Positions 22,801 to 30,254 of a stretch of 34,219 nucleotides of DNA are shown piece after piece. The notes below the pieces were generated by a model. That model made no database searches, was not told the origin of the DNA, and saw nothing but the letters and a program-made list of their open reading frames with translations. Numbering within the stretch: the first letter of the stretch is position 1; every line of letters begins with the position of its first letter. The stretch comes from Betaproteobacteria bacterium (GTDB lineage: Bacteria; Pseudomonadota; Gammaproteobacteria; Burkholderiales; SG8-39), in contig VBBY01000030.1 in the NCBI GenBank assembly GCA_005881595.1, forward strand, positions 1-34,219, written 5' to 3'. The position numbers were made by a program, and so were the translations under genes.

Positions 22801-23030
22801 ATGCCTTCGACGCCGTTGATCGCCTCCTCGAGCGGCGTGGCCACCGTCTCGGCGATCACCTTCGGGTTCGCGCCGGGGTAGTTGGCGCGCACCACGATCG
22901 AGGGCGGCACCACCTCCGGGTACTCCGCGATCGGCAGGCTGCGCAGGGCGATCAGGCCGGCGAGCAGGATCAGCAGCGACAGCACGCCGGCGAAGATCGG
23001 GCGATCGATGAAAAACCGCGACAGGTTCAT
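19845..23030 (-). CDS. RND efflux pump inner-membrane transporter, HAE1/MexF-like
   Basis: A 1061-residue proton-driven drug-type exporter. The start MNLSRFFIDRPIFAGV, the porter segment TVTFKLGTDPDKAQQQVQNRV, the two adjacent Asp of the fourth membrane helix in GIVVDDAIVVVENVERN, and the Lys of MVLVGLSAKNAILIVEFA (proton-relay partner) are all intact. LGTDPDKAQ and the later YNGFLAADINGRAAPGYS point to the MexF branch rather than AcrB. Full length, no frameshift. It sits in the order adaptor-pump-duct, coupled on both sides by ATGA overlaps. Substrates are likely amphiphilic or aromatic toxic compounds; this cannot be narrowed from sequence. Confidence 0.95.
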   Translation of the reverse strand: MNLSRFFIDRPIFAGVLSLLILLAGLIALRSLPIAEYPEVVPPSIVVRANYPGANPKVIAETVATPLEEAINGVEGMLYMSSQGTTDGLMTLTVTFKLGTDPDKAQQQVQNRVAQAEPRLPDEVRRLGITTVKGATDLTMVVHLVSPNERYDMTYLRNYAVLNVKDRLARIEGVGQVLLFGSGDYSMRVWLDPRKVAERGLSANDVVRAIREQNVQAAAGVVGASPSLAKVDLQLSINAQGRLQSEEEFADIIVKTEASGAVTRLRDVARLELGASDYALRSLLDNKPAVAIPIFAAPNSNAIQISDNVRATMAEIKKTMPEGVDYSIVYDPTQFVRASIKAVVHTLLEALALVVLVVILFLQTWRASVIPLAAVPVSIIGTFAVLWLFGFSINALSLFGLVLAIGIVVDDAIVVVENVERNIAGGLSPRDATYRAMREVSGPIIAIALTLVAVFVPLAFISGLSGQFYKQFALTIAISTVISAVNSLTLSPALAALLLKAHSGKKNAFFRAFNRYFGASAQAYGRGVTGVLSRKALMMGVYLVLVAAAGVLFKAVPSGFVPSQDKQYLIGFAQLPDGATLDRTEDVVRRMGEIMLKHPGVEHAVSFPGLSINGFTNSSNSGIAFAALKSFDERKSPSMSGGAIAGQLNREFAAIPDAFIALFPPPPVQGLGTTGGFKLQIEDRASLGYEALDAATKGFLAKAYQTPELAGLFSSFQVNVPQLYADVDRTRARQLGVPVTEVFDTMQIYLGSLYVNDFNRFGRTYSVRVQADAPFRARAEDVGLLKVRSNSGEMVPLSALLKVKPSAGPERAMRYNGFLAADINGRAAPGYSSGQAQDAVERIAAQTLPPGISFEWTELTYQEILAGNSALWVFPLSVLLVFLVLAALYESLVLPLSIIMIVPMGLLAAMTGVWLGHGDNNIFTQIGLMVLVGLSAKNAILIVEFARELEFAGRTPLQAAIQAAGLRLRPILMTSLAFVMGVLPLAYATGAGSEMRRAMGAAVFSGMIGVTAFGLFLTPVFYVLLRRLTGNRPLKLHGEIPHGEAFAGSSAMAGGKLKEIE

Positions 23031-24166
23031 GGCGCCGCCACGGGTTGCGGCTCGACCAGCGAGCCGGGCCGGATGCGCTGCAGGCCGTTGACGACGATAC
23101 GCTCGCCCGGCGCGAGGCCCGCGGTGACGATGCGCTGGCCTTCCACCGTGCCGCCGAGCGTCACTTCGCGGTAGGCGGCCTTGTTGTCCTCGCCGACCAC
23201 CATCACGAATTTCTTGCTCTGGTCGGTGCCGACCGCGCGCTCGCTCACGAGCAGCGCGGGCTCGGTCTTCGCCTGCCCCATGCGCAGCTTGGCGAACTGG
23301 CCGGGGATCAGGCTGCCGTCCTTGTTATCGAACACTGCGCGCACGCGCACCGTGCCGCTCCTTGCATTCACCTGGTTGTCGATGAGCTGCAGGCGGCCGC
23401 GGGTCGTCGTGCCGCCGGCCGTCTCCATCTCTACCGGTATTCCCTGCGGCAGGTCCTTCAGCGCGCGCAGGACCACCTGCTCATCGGCGTCGAAGCTCGC
23501 GTAGATCGGGTTGACCGAGACCAGGGTGGTCAGCACCGGCGCGCCCGGCCCGGCGGCGACCAGGTTGCCGACGGTGATCTCTAGCTTGCCGACGCGCCCG
23601 GACACCGGCGCGCGCACCTGGGTATAGCCGAGGTTCAGGCGGGCCGACAGCAGCGCGGCCTCGGCGGCGCGCAGGTTGGCGTCGGCTTCCTGCCGCGCAT
23701 TGACGCGCTCGTCGAGCTCGCGCTGCGCGATGGCGCTTTCGTTCCACAGCCGCTGCGCGCGCTCGTGCTCGCTTTTCGTGTACGTGACGCGCGCCTGCGC
23801 CGCGACCACCTGCGCCTGCGCGCGCTCGACTTCCGCGGCGTAGGGAGCCGGGTCGATCGTCACGAGCAGGTCGTCGCGCTTGACCAGCGCGCCCTCGACG
23901 AAGTGCACCGACTGCACGGCGCCCGCGACGCGCGAGCGGATGTCGACGCGCTCGACCGCCTCCAGGCGCCCGGAGAACTCGTCCCACATCGCCACGTCGC
24001 TCTGCACGACGGTGGCGACCGGCACGGGAGTCGGCCGCGGCTCGGTCGCCGACGGCTTGGTCTCGGCGCTGGAAGGCCGCAGGTACAGCGCTCCGGCCGA
24101 CAGGCCGGCGAGGGCGGCGAGCGTCGCGGCCACCACGACGCGCCTGCGCAAGGGAACGAAATTCAT
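23027..24166 (-). CDS. RND efflux periplasmic adaptor protein, MexE-like
   Basis: A 379-residue membrane-fusion protein. The N-terminus has a signal or anchor segment (VVVAATLAALAGLSAGALYL), then FSGRLEAVERVDIRSRVAG (lipoyl half 1), a coiled-coil hairpin with EVERAQAQVVAAQAR and ARQEADANLRAAEAAL, NLGYTQVRAPVSGRVGK (lipoyl half 2), and the beta-barrel region with SLIPGQFAKLRMG. There is no lipobox Cys. It links pump and duct. AGGAG precedes ATG 24166 by 8 nt. First gene of the four-gene efflux operon, divergent from tetR, whose product probably controls it. The stop overlaps the pump start by 4 nt. Confidence 0.93.
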   Translation of the reverse strand: MNFVPLRRRVVVAATLAALAGLSAGALYLRPSSAETKPSATEPRPTPVPVATVVQSDVAMWDEFSGRLEAVERVDIRSRVAGAVQSVHFVEGALVKRDDLLVTIDPAPYAAEVERAQAQVVAAQARVTYTKSEHERAQRLWNESAIAQRELDERVNARQEADANLRAAEAALLSARLNLGYTQVRAPVSGRVGKLEITVGNLVAAGPGAPVLTTLVSVNPIYASFDADEQVVLRALKDLPQGIPVEMETAGGTTTRGRLQLIDNQVNARSGTVRVRAVFDNKDGSLIPGQFAKLRMGQAKTEPALLVSERAVGTDQSKKFVMVVGEDNKAAYREVTLGGTVEGQRIVTAGLAPGERIVVNGLQRIRPGSLVEPQPVAAP

Positions 24167-24193
24167 CGGTCATGCTCCTATATCTATACCGAG

Positions 24194-24229
24194 CGCTACA
24201 GTAATGGCTTTGCTTAACAATCGCTACAG
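24194..24229. promoter_or_regulatory. Candidate TetR operator: paired direct repeats
   Basis: CGCTACAG occurs at 24194-24201 and again at 24222-24229, a 28-bp period, within the 81-bp gap between tetR and the efflux operon. The second copy lies between the -35 and -10 of the tetR promoter, the first just upstream of its -35 and near the start of the efflux transcript. Between them is a near-palindrome TTGCTTAACAA (24210-24220). Either element could be the operator; TetR proteins usually prefer inverted repeats, so the direct repeats may be bound by two dimers. Confidence 0.45.
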
Positions 24230-24238
24230 ATGTAATAT
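24210..24238 (+). promoter_or_regulatory. Predicted sigma-70 promoter of tetR
   Basis: TTGCTT (24210-24215), exactly 17 bp, then TAATAT (24233-24238): four or five of six matches in each box. The expected start site, about 7 nt downstream, is almost at the ATG (24248), so the regulator mRNA would be leaderless or nearly so. Confidence 0.55.
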
Positions 24239-24247
24239 TCGGACGCC

Positions 24248-24880
24248 ATGAAGCGCGCCAACGGCAAGCCGGTGAAGCCGCGCGGGCGTCCGCGCGAGTT
24301 CGATCGCGAAGCCGCGCTCGAGCGGGCCATCGATGTTTTCTGGCGCCACGGCTACGAGGCGACGTCGATGAGCGACCTCACCGCCGCGATGGGCATCAAC
24401 CCGCCCAGCCTCTACGCCGCTTTCGGCGACAAGGAGAAGCTGTTCCTCGAGGCGGTCGAGCGCTACCAGCAGCAGCGGCGCCGGAGCGTGACCAAGGTGT
24501 TCGACGAGGCGCCGACGGCGAAGGAGGCCGTCCACCGGGTGCTGCAGGATGCCGCTCGCGAGCTCTCCTGCTCGAGCCATCCGCGCGGCTGCCTGCTGGT
24601 GATGTCCGACACGAATTGCTCGGATGCCTCGGCGCATGTGCAGTCGGACCTCGCGCAGCGCCGCGCGGCGATGAAGGCGACCCTCAAGGCGCGCATCGAC
24701 CGGGGCGCCGCCGCGGGCGAGCTGCCGCACGGCACCGACACCGCCGCGCTGGCCGAGTTCTACTCGACCGTGTTCCAGGGCATGGTGATGCAGGCGCGCG
24801 ACGGCGCGACGCCCAAGAGGCTGCGAGCGACGGCGGAAGCGGCAATGCGCGCCTGGCCGCGCAGCGTCAAGCGCTCTTAG
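24248..24880 (+). CDS. TetR/AcrR family repressor of the RND operon
   Basis: A 210-residue regulator. The N-terminal DNA-binding domain is clear: GRPREFDREAALERAIDVFWRHGYEATSM leads into the helix-turn-helix DLTAAMGINPPSLYAAFGDKEKLF. The C-terminal ligand domain contains SSHPRGCLLV and three Cys (108, 115, 124), a pattern seen in NemR-like and related repressors that may respond to electrophiles. ATG 24248 begins the usual short basic arm; no ribosome-binding site is evident, in keeping with the predicted leaderless transcript. Divergent placement beside the efflux operon strongly suggests it represses that operon and itself. Confidence 0.9.
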   Translation: MKRANGKPVKPRGRPREFDREAALERAIDVFWRHGYEATSMSDLTAAMGINPPSLYAAFGDKEKLFLEAVERYQQQRRRSVTKVFDEAPTAKEAVHRVLQDAARELSCSSHPRGCLLVMSDTNCSDASAHVQSDLAQRRAAMKATLKARIDRGAAAGELPHGTDTAALAEFYSTVFQGMVMQARDGATPKRLRATAEAAMRAWPRSVKRS

Positions 24881-24892
24881 GGACACGCGGCG

Positions 24893-24923
24893 TAGAATCC
24901 CTCCTTCCCGCGAGGAGGGTTCC
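24893..24923 (+). promoter_or_regulatory. Candidate -10 and RBS-sequestering hairpin before the amidohydrolase
   Basis: TAGAAT at 24893-24898 is a good -10 (no good -35). It is followed by a perfect 7-bp inverted repeat, CCCTCCT (24899-24905) and AGGAGGG (24913-24919), with a 7-nt loop. The right arm is the Shine-Dalgarno of ATG 24924, so a transcript containing both arms would hide it. If transcription starts at about 24905 from this -10, most of the left arm would be lost and the site freed; read-through from tetR would retain it. Confidence 0.4.
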
Positions 24924-26687
24924 ATGCCGAAACGCCTGCCCGGTTCACGCGAAGAAGACTCCTGGCTGTCCGAGCGCCAGCTTTCCGGACTGGCGCGCGC
25001 CGATGAGGCGGACGCGCTGGGCTCGCCGGTCCCTACCCAGGTGGTGTCGAACGGCGAATACTTTCCGCTCCCGCAGACCCTGCAGCAGCGCCAGGTCGAG
25101 CTGCGCATCGCCGAGCTGGCCGGGCAGGCGAGCAGGCGGCTCGGCATTAGCCGCAGGCGGTTTCTCGCCTCGTCGGGCGGGATGGCGGCGGCTTTCATCG
25201 CCATGAACGAAGTGTTCGGCCGCTTCTTCGACGTGAATCCCCTCGAGCTGATGGGATCGGCGCACGCCCAGGGCGCCGTGCCGCGCGATCTGTTCGTGTT
25301 CGACGACCAGCTGCACATGATCCGCGAGTCGTTCAGCGGCCCGCTGGCGCTGCGCGCGATGTCGCAAGGCGCCGGCGCCGCGGCTGCCGCCGCCGGCTTC
25401 GACAAGAACCCGTTCAACGCCGAGGGCCTGCCCGATGAGCTGGGGCGTCCCTGGAGCGCGTGGAACCCGTCGCTCGGCCAGACGCCGATCACCGGCGCGA
25501 ACTTCCATCTCGTGAAGTTCATCAAGGACGTCTATCTCGACAGCCAGGTGGCGGTCGCGATCCTGAGCAATGCGCCGCTCGGGCTGTTCGAGCCGCCGGG
25601 CGGCGCCAAGCCGCGCATCCCGCGCAGCGTCGACGAGTCGCTCAGCGCGATGAACCTCACCGGCTACCAGACCGCGGCGGTGCGGGACTGGGTCAACGGC
25701 ATCGCCGGCTCCACCCGGCTGCTCGCGCACGGGCAGATCTTCCCGGGCAGGCAGAACCTCGGCTTCATGCAGCAGCAGATCGACCAGTTCCATCCCGACT
25801 CGTGGAAGGGCTACAACATCGCCTACACCGCGAAGCTCGACGACGATCCGCAGAGCGAGCTGAAGCAATGGCGGCTCGACGACGAGCAGGTCGCGTACCC
25901 GACCTTCGAGCTGATCCGCAACAACCAGAAGGAGCTCGCGGCCCATCCGGGCTTCTTCAATATCTGCATCCACAAGGGCCTCGCGCCTGCCGCGCCGGAC
26001 ACGCCGGAGCAGGGCAGCCCGAGCGACCTGCCGAAGGTGTCGCGCGACTGGCCGGAGTTCAACTTCATCATCTACCACGCCTGCTTCGGCCCGCGCTTCT
26101 TCGATGCCGAAGCGCTGCAGGCGATCCGCGCCGGGAAGCTGCGCAACGGCGTGCCGGACCTGCGCTGGCTGACCGAGTTCGCGCAGGCCTCGGCGCCCCT
26201 GAAGAACGTGTACGCCGAGATCGGCACCACCTTCGCCTCGTGCGTGGTGACGTTCCCGAGCGTGTGCGCGCACATGCTGGGGCAGCTCATGAAATACCTG
26301 GGGCCGGAGCGCATCGTGTTCGGCTCGGACTCGCTCTGGTACGGCGCGCCGCAGTGGCAGATCGAGGCCTTCTGGCGCTTCCAGATCCCGCAGGAGATGG
26401 CGAAAAAGTACGGCTATCCGCAGCTCAGCGCGCAGGACAAGCGCAAGATCTTCGGCCTCAACTCGGCGCGGCTCTACAAGCTGCCGGCCAGCGTTGCCGC
26501 GTACCAGCCGGTGCCGAGGGATTACGAGGCGCGCATCCCGGACCGCCTCAAGGCGACTCTGAACTATCCCGGACACTCCACGCCGGGAAGCGACCGCGGC
26601 GACAAGCTCTCGAAGCTGCGGGAGGACTACCTCGCGGCAGGCGGGCACCCGAGCAACCGGCGCTACGGCTGGATCGACTGCGCGTGA
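24924..26687 (+). CDS. Amidohydrolase-2-like protein with internal Tat signal
   Basis: A 587-residue protein. The first 70 residues are charged, then a Tat signal follows: SRRRFLASSGG (Arg77-79) with a hydrophobic core (MAAAFIAMN) and an AHAQG cleavage region near 114-117. The mature part is a TIM-barrel of the amidohydrolase-2 family: likely metal ligands His131 (in DDQLH), His350 (CIHKG), His385 (IIYHACFG) and Asp469 (FGSDSLWYG). The usual HxH at the first strand is Gln129-Leu-His131. ATG 24924 has AGGAGG upstream. Members are hydrolases or decarboxylases of aromatic or lactone substrates. It precedes an LLM monooxygenase gene by 12 nt and probably feeds the same pathway. Confidence 0.82.
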   Translation: MPKRLPGSREEDSWLSERQLSGLARADEADALGSPVPTQVVSNGEYFPLPQTLQQRQVELRIAELAGQASRRLGISRRRFLASSGGMAAAFIAMNEVFGRFFDVNPLELMGSAHAQGAVPRDLFVFDDQLHMIRESFSGPLALRAMSQGAGAAAAAAGFDKNPFNAEGLPDELGRPWSAWNPSLGQTPITGANFHLVKFIKDVYLDSQVAVAILSNAPLGLFEPPGGAKPRIPRSVDESLSAMNLTGYQTAAVRDWVNGIAGSTRLLAHGQIFPGRQNLGFMQQQIDQFHPDSWKGYNIAYTAKLDDDPQSELKQWRLDDEQVAYPTFELIRNNQKELAAHPGFFNICIHKGLAPAAPDTPEQGSPSDLPKVSRDWPEFNFIIYHACFGPRFFDAEALQAIRAGKLRNGVPDLRWLTEFAQASAPLKNVYAEIGTTFASCVVTFPSVCAHMLGQLMKYLGPERIVFGSDSLWYGAPQWQIEAFWRFQIPQEMAKKYGYPQLSAQDKRKIFGLNSARLYKLPASVAAYQPVPRDYEARIPDRLKATLNYPGHSTPGSDRGDKLSKLREDYLAAGGHPSNRRYGWIDCA

Positions 26688-26699
26688 GCTGCCGGCGCA

Positions 26700-27794
26700 A
26701 TGAGGCTCGGCTACTTCACGATGCCGCTGCACCCCTTGCACCGCGACCCGGCGGTCACGCTGCAGGAGGACCGCGAGGCGGTGATCCTCGCCGACAAGCT
26801 CGGCTTCCATGACGCCTTCGTCGGCGAGCACCTCACCGATCCCGAGGAGAACATCACCAACAGCTTCATTTTCCTCGCCACGCTCATCGGCGAGACGAAG
26901 GCCATCAGGCTTGGCACCGGCACCTCCAACCTCTCGCACAGCCATCCGGCGCTGATCGCGGCGCACGCCGCGATGTTCGACCACCTTGCCAAGGGCCGCT
27001 TCATCTTCGGCATCAGTCCCGGGACGCTCGCCTCGGACGCCGAGGCGCTCGGCATGAGCCTTGCGATGGAGGAGAGGAGCAGGCTTTTCTCCGAGGCGAT
27101 CGACGTGATCCTCGCCATCTGGGCGCGCGACGCGCCGTATGACATCGACTTTCCGGGCAACCGCTTCAAGGTCTCCACCGCGAAGACGCAGGTGCCGGCG
27201 GTCGGGCGCGGCCGGATGTACAAGCCCTACCAGAAGCCGCGGCCGGAAATCGTCGGCACGGTGGTGGCGCCGCATTCGAAGGGGGCGATCGCCATGGGCG
27301 AGCGCGACTTCCATCCGATGTCGGCGAATTTCCTGCTGCCGCACTGGCTGCCGTCGCATTGGAAGAACTACGCCGAAGGCAAGGCCAGGGCCGGCGCGAA
27401 GGCGGACCCGGCGGACTGGCGCATCGCCCGCACCATCTTCGTCGCCGACGACGACAAGCTGGCCGAGGCCTACGCGCGGCGCGATGCGAATAGCCCTTAC
27501 CGCTATTACTGGGATAAGCTGCGCGGAAACATGATGCGCGCCAAGCGCCACGTGATCTTCAAGCGCCACGAGCAGGAGGACGACAGCGCGGTCACGCTCG
27601 AACGCCTGGTCGATGAGCTGGTGATCGCCGGCAGCGTGGGCAAGGTTGTCGACGGCATCCTCGCCCTGCGCGAGCAGGCTGGCGAGTTCGGCGAGATCGT
27701 CTATGCGGGCATGGACTGGGTCGATCCGGCGCTGGCGCGCCGCTCCATGGAGCTGATGGCGACGCAAGTCATGCCGCGGGTCAATTCCCGGTGA
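26700..27794 (+). CDS. LLM-class flavin-dependent monooxygenase
   Basis: A 364-residue luciferase-like monooxygenase. Landmarks: LGYFTMPLHPLHR at the first strand, GFHDAFVGEHLTDP (strand 2, with the conserved Glu-His), IRLGTGTSNLSHSHP (third strand, near FMN), and DHLAKGRFIFGISPGTLASD (flavin phosphate loop). These enzymes use reduced FMN and oxygen to hydroxylate, desulfonate or Baeyer-Villiger-oxidise organic substrates. A flavin reductase is not seen in the window. No signal peptide; cytoplasmic. Its stop overlaps the next start (GTGA). It heads the tightly coupled part of the operon. Confidence 0.9.
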   Translation: MRLGYFTMPLHPLHRDPAVTLQEDREAVILADKLGFHDAFVGEHLTDPEENITNSFIFLATLIGETKAIRLGTGTSNLSHSHPALIAAHAAMFDHLAKGRFIFGISPGTLASDAEALGMSLAMEERSRLFSEAIDVILAIWARDAPYDIDFPGNRFKVSTAKTQVPAVGRGRMYKPYQKPRPEIVGTVVAPHSKGAIAMGERDFHPMSANFLLPHWLPSHWKNYAEGKARAGAKADPADWRIARTIFVADDDKLAEAYARRDANSPYRYYWDKLRGNMMRAKRHVIFKRHEQEDDSAVTLERLVDELVIAGSVGKVVDGILALREQAGEFGEIVYAGMDWVDPALARRSMELMATQVMPRVNSR

Positions 27795-28486
27795 GCCTCG
27801 CCGGCCGGATGCTGAAGGTCATCTCTTCCCTGGCGATCAAGGCGGCCTACCTGGAGCTGGTGCCGCAGTTCGAAAAATCGAGCGGCTGCCAGGTCGCGAC
27901 CGAATGGGCCGGAATGGTGGACATTCGGAAGCGCGTGCAGGCGGGCGAGCCCGCCGATGCGCTCATCGCCTCGGCGGCGCTCATCGACGAGCTGACGCAG
28001 CTCGGCAGGATCGTGCCCGGCAGCCGCGTCGACCTCGCGAAATCGGGCGTCGGCGTGGCCGTGCGCTCGGGCGCGCCCAGGCCCGACATCGGCTCGGTCG
28101 AGGCGCTCAAGCGCGCGCTGCGCGCGGCGAAATCGATCGGCTATTCCAGCGGACCGAGCGGCGTCTATCTGTCGGGGCTGTTCGAGCGCCTGGGGATCGC
28201 CGGGGAGCTCAAGCCGAAGCTCACCCAGACGCCGCCGGGCGTATTCGTCGGCGAGCTGATCGCGCGCGGCGAGTTCGAGATCGGTTTTCAGCAGGTGCCT
28301 GAGCTGCTCGCGGTCGCCGGCATCGACCTGGTCGGCCCGCTGCCGCGCGAGATCCAGGCGATCACGGTGTTCTCAGGCGGCATCCCGGTCGCCGCCAGGG
28401 AGCCGGAGAGCGCGCAGGCTCTGCTCGGGTTTCTCGCCTCGCCGCAGGCCGCCGCGGTCAAGCGCAAGACCGGCTTTCTCGGCTAG
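27791..28486 (+). CDS. ModA-like solute-binding protein lacking a signal peptide
   Basis: A 231-residue type-II periplasmic-binding fold resembling molybdate-binding ModA: LKVISSLAIKAAYLELVPQFE at the start, then a lobe with PADALIASAALIDELTQLG (the ModA-like A-D-x-x-I-x-A segment), SKSIGYSSGPSG-like turn residues, and GEFEIGFQQVPEL near the second lobe. It starts almost directly at the first strand, so there is no export signal, unlike true ModA. The start GTG 27791 overlaps the monooxygenase stop by 4 nt, leaving no room for a longer N-terminus in the same frame. It is likely a cytoplasmic binding protein or a repurposed enzyme or sensor. The ligand is unknown. Confidence 0.75.
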   Translation: MSLAGRMLKVISSLAIKAAYLELVPQFEKSSGCQVATEWAGMVDIRKRVQAGEPADALIASAALIDELTQLGRIVPGSRVDLAKSGVGVAVRSGAPRPDIGSVEALKRALRAAKSIGYSSGPSGVYLSGLFERLGIAGELKPKLTQTPPGVFVGELIARGEFEIGFQQVPELLAVAGIDLVGPLPREIQAITVFSGGIPVAAREPESAQALLGFLASPQAAAVKRKTGFLG

Positions 28487-28497
28487 GGAGGATCGGC

Positions 28498-29301
28498 ATG
28501 CCGGTCCAGGTCCGCGACATCGTCCGCAATCCAGTCAAGGAGAAGCTCGCGCGCGGCGAGCTGGTGTCGTCGATGACCGCGCGGCTGGTGTCGAGCATCG
28601 AGATCGTGCGCATCGCCAAGAGCGCGGGGTTCGACTCGCTCTACATCGACCTGGAGCACTCGAGCTTCTCCATGGAGACGACCAGCCAGATCTGCGTCAT
28701 GGCGCTCGAGGCGGGGATCCCTGCGTTCGTGCGCGTGCCGGCGAATACGCCGGAGTACATCTCGCGCGTGCTCGACGGCGGGGCGCTTGGGGTAATAGCG
28801 CCGGGGGTGCGCTCGGCCGGGGAGGCGCGCGCGGTGGTAGCGGCGGCGAAGTATCCGCCGCTAGGCGAGCGCGGGCTGTCGGCCGGGCTGCCGCAGCTGC
28901 AGTTCCGCGCTTTTCCGGCGGCGGAGAGCCTGCCCGCGCTCAACGACGCGACGCTGGTGAGCGTGCAGTTCGAGTCGAAGGCGGCGCTCGAGGCGATGGA
29001 CGAGATCGTCGCGGTCGACGGCGTAGACCTGGTGCTGATCGGGACGAACGACCTGATGGTGGACCTCGGCATTCCCGGGCAGTACGACCATCCCAGGGTG
29101 CGCGACGCCTATGAGCGCACCATCGCCGCGTGCAGCAAGCGCGGCAAGCACGTCGGCGTCGGCGGCCTGGGCTCGCGGCCCGACCTGATGGCGCAGTACG
29201 TGAAGATGGGCGCGCGCTACGTCTCCACCGGAACCGATCTCGCGTTCCTGATGGCGGCGTGCACGCAGCGGGCGAAGCAGGTGCGGGATCTCCAGCTCTG
29301 A
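28498..29301 (+). CDS. HpcH/HpaI family aldolase
   Basis: A 267-residue class-II pyruvate aldolase. DLEHSSF (Asp51, Glu53, His54) gives the catalytic His, Glu159 (QFESKAA) and Asp185 (GTNDLMVDLG) are the metal ligands, and RVPANTPEYISRVLDGGALGVIAPGV holds the substrate Arg and the conserved VLDxGAxG stretch. Such enzymes cleave 2-keto-4-hydroxy (or 3-deoxy) acids to pyruvate or a related oxo-acid plus an aldehyde. GGGAGGATC precedes ATG 28498. It would be a late step in the operon's pathway. The stop overlaps the next start by one base (TGATG). Confidence 0.92.
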   Translation: MPVQVRDIVRNPVKEKLARGELVSSMTARLVSSIEIVRIAKSAGFDSLYIDLEHSSFSMETTSQICVMALEAGIPAFVRVPANTPEYISRVLDGGALGVIAPGVRSAGEARAVVAAAKYPPLGERGLSAGLPQLQFRAFPAAESLPALNDATLVSVQFESKAALEAMDEIVAVDGVDLVLIGTNDLMVDLGIPGQYDHPRVRDAYERTIAACSKRGKHVGVGGLGSRPDLMAQYVKMGARYVSTGTDLAFLMAACTQRAKQVRDLQL

Positions 29302-30254
29302 TGAGATTTGTACTGGTTCTCCTGCTGTTTTTCAGTGGCGCAGCCGGCGGGCAAGGGTACCCCTCAAAACCCATCAGGATCGTCGTACCGCTGGTGCCGG
29401 GCGGGAACCAGGACATCATGGCGCGCGCGGTGGCCGAGGAGCTGTCGAAAGGCCTCGGCCAGCAGATCGTGGTCGAGAACCGCCCGGGCCAGAGCGCGAT
29501 CATCGGCACTCAGGCCGTGAAGGCCGCCGCGCCCGACGGCTACACGCTGCTCTCGGTGGCGATCACTTTCGCGCGCGTGCCCGCGATCGTGAAGAGCGCC
29601 GGCTACGACCCGGCGAAGGACTTCGCCGGCGTCAGCCTCATCTGCCGCATCCCGCAGGTGCTGGTGGTGAATCCCGGCGTTGCGGCGCGCTCGGTGCAGG
29701 AGCTGATCGCGCTCGCGCGCTCGCAGCCCGGCGGGCTGAGCTATGCCACCTCCGGAAACGGCTCCACCGGCCACGTCGCGGGGGAGATGTTCATGCGCAG
29801 GGCGGGAATCCGCATGCTGCAGGTGCCGTACAAGGGCAACGCGCAGTCGCTGGTCGACGTGATGGGCGGGCAGGTGGCGATGATGTTCGACCAGGTGAGC
29901 ACCTCGGCCGCGCACATCAAGGCGGGCAAGCTGCGCGCCCTCGGCGTGACGACGCTCACGCGCTCGCCGCTCTTTCCCGACGTGCCGACGCTCGACGAGT
30001 CCGGGCTCGCCGGGTTCGAAGACGTGACCTGGAACGGCTACGTCGCGCCCGCCGGCACACCGCCCGAGGTCCTGACGAGGCTGCACGCGGAAATCGCGCG
30101 CGCGGTGAACCGGCCGGAGTTCAGGCAGCGCTACCTCGAGCGCGGCATCGAGACGCGAGCGAGCGCCTCGCCGCAGGAATTTTCGGCGTACATAAAGTCG
30201 GAAGCCGAGGCCTTTGCCGCGCTCGCGCGTGAAGCTGGGATCAAAGCGGAATGA
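29301..30254 (+). CDS. Bug/TctC-type tricarboxylate binding protein, copy 1
   Basis: A 317-residue periplasmic binding protein of the tripartite tricarboxylate transporter family. Signal peptide residues 1-18, then YPSKPIRIVVPLVPGG, the first Bug signature (Gly loop for carboxylates), VVENRPGQSAIIGTQAV, YDPAKDF and VPYKGNAQSLVDVMGGQ. ATG 29301 is set by the signal peptide and overlaps the aldolase stop. Such proteins bind carboxylates and work with TctA/TctB, neither of which is encoded in the window. Together with the next two Bug genes it is one of three divergent copies. Confidence 0.93.
   Translation: MRFVLVLLLFFSGAAGGQGYPSKPIRIVVPLVPGGNQDIMARAVAEELSKGLGQQIVVENRPGQSAIIGTQAVKAAAPDGYTLLSVAITFARVPAIVKSAGYDPAKDFAGVSLICRIPQVLVVNPGVAARSVQELIALARSQPGGLSYATSGNGSTGHVAGEMFMRRAGIRMLQVPYKGNAQSLVDVMGGQVAMMFDQVSTSAAHIKAGKLRALGVTTLTRSPLFPDVPTLDESGLAGFEDVTWNGYVAPAGTPPEVLTRLHAEIARAVNRPEFRQRYLERGIETRASASPQEFSAYIKSEAEAFAALAREAGIKAE

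Noticed and set aside
21222-23174. A 650-codon plus-strand frame opposite the RND pump
   Set aside because: Shadow of the pump gene; the translation is rich in His, Arg and Asp repeats and has no recognisable domain.
24945-27767. A 940-codon open frame on the minus strand opposite the amidohydrolase and LLM genes
   Set aside because: It is antisense to two clearly recognisable enzymes; long antisense frames are common at this GC content, and the translation is low-complexity and Arg/His/Val-rich with no family signature.
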